A DNA stretch of 64,000 bases, taken from Grimontia sedimenti (GTDB lineage: Bacteria; Pseudomonadota; Gammaproteobacteria; Enterobacterales; Vibrionaceae). This document shows, piece by piece, positions 62,801-64,000 of the stretch. The stretch's first letter is position 1, and each line of letters opens with the position of its first letter. The notes below the pieces were generated by a model, which was not told where the DNA came from, did no database searches, and was given only the letters and a program-made list of their open reading frames with translations. The position numbers were made by a program, and so were the translations under genes. The stretch is taken from positions 142,741-206,740 of the forward strand of contig NZ_JAALDL010000008.1 in the NCBI RefSeq assembly GCF_011045095.1, given 5' to 3'.

Positions 62801-64000
62801 CGTTGTCAGCGCCCTGTTCAGCAGAGTTAACGAGCCCATCGTTGTTCACATCGTCGGTGATAGACACAACGGGTGAATCCGGCGGGGTAATATCGACAAC
62901 CAGTTGGCCCGTCGTCTCAAAGCTAGTGTTACCTGCTGAATCTTGAGTGGTCGCTGTGATGTCAAATGAACCCTCGGTAAGTGCGTTGACATCAGCGACT
63001 TCGATACTCCAGGTACCGTCATTTTCTACAGGCACATTTTCATAGGTGACGCCGTTCAATGTCACTGTTAACGTTTCGCCCTCTCCAAGAGTTGCTGTGC
63101 CTGTAATGACAGGTGTCGTATCGTTGGTCACCAGTTCATCGACTGTTGGCGCATCAGGTGGGGTGATATCGACAACAAATTCAATATTGCTGCTTGAAGC
63201 GGAGGTATTTCCAGCGCTGTCAGTGACGGTTGCTGTAATGGTGTAATTGCCTTCTGCAGGCAAGCTGCCATCGGTGCTCCCCAAATCTTCTGAGGACAAT
63301 GTAAGAGGAACAGTTGAACCGCCCGTCCAGTCGCTAGGCACCGTGGTTGTAATATTATTGGTTGAGCCGTCCGGTTGAGTGACGGTCACCGTAATGGTGT
63401 CACCGGGCTCAGTGCCGGTCGGTGGCGTAACCAGCACTTGAACGCCATCCGCCAGTTCATCCTCACCAATGCCGCCAGTGGATTCGAGAATTTCAACCAG
63501 CGGGAGTTCATCGGTGCCGCCCGGTCCGGTGCCTTCACCGGGTGCAGTCGTATCAATCGTGACTGTGGTGGATGTGCTCGGCGCAGATGTATTCCCTGCG
63601 CTGTCAGTCACCGATGCAGTGATGGTGTATTCACCTTCGGCAGGTAAACCGCCGCCAGTACCGCCCAAATCTTCCGGCGAAACGGTCACAGAGACGCTGC
63701 TACCGCCCGTCCAGCCGTCAGGCACTGTGGTGGTAACGTCAGTGGTTGAGCCATCGGGCTGAGTGACGGTCACCGTAATGGTGTCACCGGGCTCAGTGCC
63801 GGTGGGCGGCATAACCAGCACTTCAACGCCATCTGCCAGCTCTCCCTCGCCAATGCCGCCGGAAGCTTCCGGGATCTCAACCAGCGGGAGTTCATCGGTG
63901 TCGCCCGGTCCGGTGCCTTCACCGGGTGCGGTCGTATCAATCGTGACTGTGGTGGATGTGCTCGGCGCAGATGTATTCCCTGCGCTGTCAGTCACCGATG
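56886..64000 (-). CDS. Giant repeat adhesin of the LapA/type I-secreted class, C-terminal 2371 residues
   Basis: The frame is open to the window edge, so the N-terminus is outside. From N to C: two near-identical 128-residue repeats and a partial third, Ig-like domains (DITPPDAPTV), cadherin-like tandem-95 domains (TEDTALTINTSDLLANDIDADGNTL, two further VDDSYT/LLSND modules), a segment with repeated D-G-x-Y-x-V-x-W and F-D-A-N-G motifs at 60.5-61.8 kb, a Calx-beta-like domain at 58.1-58.5 kb, and a calcium-loop module (DLDGDGIETSD, DINQDGEINDGSELFG, DTNLDGVIDQSD) at 57.4-57.9 kb. The last 80 residues carry a type I secretion tail (DTITDFTVGESTLNLSDLV) of the VCA0849 subclass. Few or no RTX nonapeptides are seen. 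A surface-retained biofilm adhesin exported by LapBCE is expected. Confidence 0.92.
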   Translation of the reverse strand, partial: SVTDSAGNTSAPSTSTTVTIDTTAPGEGTGPGDTDELPLVEIPEASGGIGEGELADGVEVLVMPPTGTEPGDTITVTVTQPDGSTTDVTTTVPDGWTGGSSVSVTVSPEDLGGTGGGLPAEGEYTITASVTDSAGNTSAPSTSTTVTIDTTAPGEGTGPGGTDELPLVEILESTGGIGEDELADGVQVLVTPPTGTEPGDTITVTVTQPDGSTNNITTTVPSDWTGGSTVPLTLSSEDLGSTDGSLPAEGNYTITATVTDSAGNTSASSSNIEFVVDITPPDAPTVDELVTNDTTPVITGTATLGEGETLTVTLNGVTYENVPVENDGTWSIEVADVNALTEGSFDITATTQDSAGNTSFETTGQLVVDITPPDSPVVSITDDVNNDGLVNSAEQGADNVQLSVSVDHADLTQGGFISVTVNNGGVSNTLNFKLSAGALTFTDDTAATGYSYSNGVISWSETVSSGDTLSVSATQTDLGGNVSGSSADSAIVTVATDDTSTSLEDTTNSGNVLTNDSGNTSVVSFVVNGDTTTYSAGQTATLNGIGTLVLSANGAYVFTPNADWNGAVPDITYTTNSGDTATLSITVSNVDDAVDAINDSYTVDEDSTLSLNLLSNDQAPDGGLEVTHINGVALIGGAQSILVDNGTVLVADDGSFSFQPDADYFGAVSFNYQVKDADGDIDTATVNITVNSVNDNPDAVDDTSTTIDAGATATGYTGDSIDSTIVEGYGTNRVDDSAYLTTTHADGSYTVVWRGWETDYYGNNKVFLQSFNADGSPKGDEVMLGTRDKIESPQVTQLNDSGDLLVTWTGYNNTATLNTHSYAQVVYANPDDYGGATTGPEMDLGSSSLRSVTSEHSGDTSIIVWQNGFNLYMQELDASGNKVGGAQVVGSVSANSNGYPIESKAEISVLDNGNYVISWNQGSTATATNTVMLSPDGDKIGSQQTLSIGGTNGNDDKETNVVSIGDGKYAIVGSSGGTVQMTLMDAATNQPIPDSTQTLSVAGTSGNDRPSITNVGTDGEFVVVWRGIEDGQWHTYIQHFDANGVKDQPVDKFEAPGGHGPAKVVGVGEDGDYVLVWSAVNADGNYDVFTQKYSSDGTKIGEQLTFTGQQPDVNDLNFDIIPIGTDGSYAISYLGTDSAENGGEYSIYIAQVDANGNKIVEYPEGSVGDFTITTDVVISSGYYSVTYSTGTLYANGVAYPSGSQVPAGEWVDVKLVGATGADYDLVVTAQEQITTTEDTALTINTSDLLANDIDADGNTLTITSVQDPQNGTVVLNGDGTITFTPDSSYHGPASFTYTISDGQGGTDTATVNLTVLDVTAPTTGDGENAINFLDGGNERISDSESTNVPLSGKVDVGSTVNSITITDGTNTITVDSADITVAADGTVSVTGQDLSSLNDGTLTVTMNVTDSSGNTGDVSDTTVMNIAGREAFSWALLSDPDNDGTTVDGGDSLAGYTSSPINTGTVEVTFSNDGLLGTSPSGDVDGATTFQKFSPVTAGLDSGSGTVNTDSALRTGYPDTNNGNTSTIDFSSEVTNVQFRVSDLDVYDTVKVLAFDADGNPVKVTISPGAMLTVSDSDGVNGNDTVAGPGSGGNALGTDPDYSALITIAGPLSSLQIIHLEGPGVVISDILFDSPVIKTVDDYASTEEDVTLSGNVLDNDSGDISVASFSVAGSSTVYTAGQTASISGVGTFELGTNGGYTFTPEPDWSGVVPAITYTTNSGDTATINLTVTPEFIDAVDDSYTLSNGAPVTLDLLSNDTATGSEITQINGVTLTGSAQSIAVDNGNVVIASDGSISFVPDTNFYGQIAFNYQVESADGDTDTATVTVAGDADKPTLSITNTNTNNEMEESQWAQFTISLTDPVAQATKVKVSVLTDNGSGITDQDLGSYQYWTGSTWAHFKSGSQLTFDAFQTEIKVRVQPINDNTVEASETLTISVEPAPSETNISSGSAQDSVLITDHGVYDTSGNASGYLHWHIDEDGIQHVNGNGWHPNEKVTLSGPDGSEHIVYANSVGNFHLEQADLFTAAGNLTASGESSGNATRFITPSITPIILDLDGDGIETSDVTENPVAFDYDGDGQAVNTGWVSGGDGLLVHDINQDGEINDGSELFGSNTELQDGTTATDGYEALAQHDTNLDGVIDQSDAIYSELGVWVDKNMDGKTDEGELLSLEDAGVASINLDAQTGDDTQNNNVLGKTSTYTTTDGEERAAADVWFATQVADEEETNLAGLVEENSISGLDSSELVWHSEDVSSQPASDTITDFTVGESTLNLSDLVTDSQDNLLSEDNVDLFEQDGSLVLRVDTDGDHAWNQEIILQDVSLNDIADENGMIKSGVFGDDSVKELFQKAASTDVVENSQTHLDDPTVDHF
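62833..64000 (-). repeat. Tandem 384-bp repeats inside the adhesin gene
   Basis: The segment CTGTCAGTCACCGATG-like recurs at 63217, 63601 and 63985, exactly 384 bases apart, equal to 128 residues. The two complete units in the window are almost identical in long stretches, with a third diverging after TDSAGNTSA. The array continues out of the window to the right. Confidence 0.85.

Overview
The window looks like chromosomal DNA of a marine gammaproteobacterium, most likely Vibrionaceae or a close relative (Grimontia/Enterovibrio/Photobacterium type). This is inferred from recognisable gene families: IbpA, RlmF, a VexGH-like RND pair, a Fur-boxed small protein, a REP-type transposase and a LapA-type adhesin locus. 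No rRNA or tRNA gene was recognised.

Layout. 1-1.6 kb: the 3' part of an RND pump. 1.8-6.6 kb: an outer-membrane protein/porin pair, a MarR regulator, an amidohydrolase lipoprotein and a broken small lipoprotein. 6.8-9.3 kb: two paralogous small GTPases, one with degenerate motifs, sharing an upstream motif and separated by a 262-bp inverted-repeat element; then a K+ channel. 10.6-14.9 kb: YkvA, cupin, rlmF, a small membrane protein, DedA and a RodA paralogue. 14.9-18.5 kb: an AT-rich accessory patch with a lipoprotein, a REP-associated tyrosine transposase (RAYT), its truncated tandem duplicate and a 4 x 21 bp array. 19-23.3 kb: an RND efflux permease and its membrane fusion protein. 23.6-29.4 kb: an orphan betaine-type binding protein and a complete PotABCD-like ABC importer. 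29.5-36.6 kb: single genes, including two AraC regulators, an MFS exporter, a Fur-boxed small protein, ibpA with a heat-shock promoter and probable RNA thermometer, a frameshifted acetyltransferase and an SDR. 37.1-40.5 kb: a GlxA-type regulator and psuK-psuG (pseudouridine breakdown). 40.7-46 kb: fdsGBAD, an NAD+-linked molybdenum formate dehydrogenase preceded by a 22-codon leader ORF. 46.2-48.5 kb: a DUF4105/DUF3015 pair, both frameshifted.

48.5-64 kb is mostly a cyclic-di-GMP-controlled adhesin locus read leftwards: a giant repeat adhesin (5' end outside the window), its type I secretion ABC protein (LapB-like), adaptor (LapC-like), outer-membrane channel (LapE/TolC), an OmpA-like lipoprotein and a LapD-like receptor with degenerate GGDEF and EAL domains. 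The expected periplasmic protease LapG is not in the window.

A recurring oddity is single-base deletions that break otherwise normal genes (porin C-terminus, small lipoprotein, GNAT, DUF4105, DUF3015 twice), mostly in short A or T runs. This points to base-calling deletions or recent decay, and frames near these sites should be read with care. All family names come from motif recognition by eye; no database search was run.
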